Assembly: GCA_963840245.1 (NCBI GenBank)
Contig: CAWIYI010000014.1
Coordinates: forward strand, 124,001 to 188,000
DNA: 64,000 bases
Direction: 5' to 3'
DNA from: Bog-473 sp963840245
Lineage (GTDB): Bacteria; Actinomycetota; Acidimicrobiia; Acidimicrobiales; RAAP-2
The notes under the pieces were generated by a model, which was not told the origin of the DNA, did no database searches, and was given only the letters and a program-made list of their open reading frames with translations. Within the stretch, counting starts at the first letter, position 1. Every line of letters starts with the position of its first letter. A program made the translations under genes and the position numbers. Positions 63,955 to 64,000 of this stretch are shown in pieces.

Positions 63955-63984
63955 GCGGACTGCCGCAGCGCGCGTGGAGGGTCC

Positions 63985-64000
63985 ATGGGTAGATTCGGCC
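63985..64000 (+). CDS. Possible start of a gene, cut by the window edge
   Basis: ATG 63985 follows GGAGGGTCC. Only five codons are visible, so this could be chance. Confidence 0.3.

Noticed and set aside
1..64000. tRNA, rRNA, CRISPR arrays, transposases or integrases
   Set aside because: I found no conserved tRNA loop (GTTCGA-type) in a cloverleaf context, no rRNA block, no regular spaced repeats and no transposase-like protein.

Overview
The window is GC-rich chromosomal DNA with dense actinobacterial-type gene content: a UsfX/SigF-type sigma switch, transglycosylase-like (Rpf-type) secreted proteins, DipZ, a CaiB-type CoA transferase, a NodIJ-like exporter, a FadD-like ligase, and many GTG starts with GTGA or ATGA overlaps. 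A soil-type actinomycete, possibly of the class Acidimicrobiia, is the best guess, but the class is an inference. I see no rRNA, tRNA, CRISPR array or insertion sequence.

Layout. 0.0-1.1 kb: start of a serine hydrolase (minus strand, cut by the window edge) with an operator-like dyad upstream, and an SDR dehydrogenase. 1.2-9.5 kb: a complete Kdp potassium system (a 27-aa membrane peptide, kdpF, kdpA, kdpB, kdpC, an OB-fold protein), then kdpE and a KdpD kinase on the minus strand. The KdpD sensor/USP half is a separate, divergently transcribed gene. 9.5-14.4 kb: nucleosidase, epoxide-hydrolase-like enzyme, two secreted transglycosylase-like paralogues with a duplicated structured leader, and an acyl-CoA ligase behind a perfect CRP-type site. 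14.5-22.9 kb: csbD with a sigma-F-like promoter, dipZ, small enzymes, a NodIJ-like ABC exporter and an orphan ParA. 22.9-28.3 kb: a partner-switching module made of a 1221-aa SpoIIE-type phosphatase, RsbV, a UsfX-like RsbW and a SigF/SigB factor. 28.4-36.8 kb: APC permease, SDRs, a P-loop kinase-like gene, epimerase, acetyltransferases, and a roughly 1 kb stretch with more A/T and no clear gene.

36.77-49.23 kb is the most interesting part: nine plus-strand genes, mostly with overlapping stops and starts. They encode a family 4 glycosidase with the CHEV signature known from alpha-galacturonidases, a hydroxyisobutyrate-type dehydrogenase, a DeoC/LacD-type aldolase, an FGGY kinase, a LarA-type nickel-pincer racemase/epimerase, an MFS transporter fused to a LivF-type ATPase, a LivH-LivM fusion permease, LivG and a membrane-anchored binding protein. 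I propose uptake and degradation of a uronic-acid glycoside by a route lacking the usual isomerase genes.

49.2-64.0 kb: mixed metabolic genes (SDR, CadD-like transporter, TauD-type dioxygenase, hydrolases, sulfotransferase, DinB-like protein, NagB-like deaminase, threonine dehydratase, a cNMP/glutaredoxin/thioredoxin-reductase fusion, pirin, CoA transferase, questin-oxidase-like protein).

Caution: about sixteen otherwise intact genes are broken by a single-base indel, nearly always one extra base. The corrected products look full length, so I treat these as probable sequence errors and give the full gene span. Protein-level statements for those genes assume the indel is corrected.
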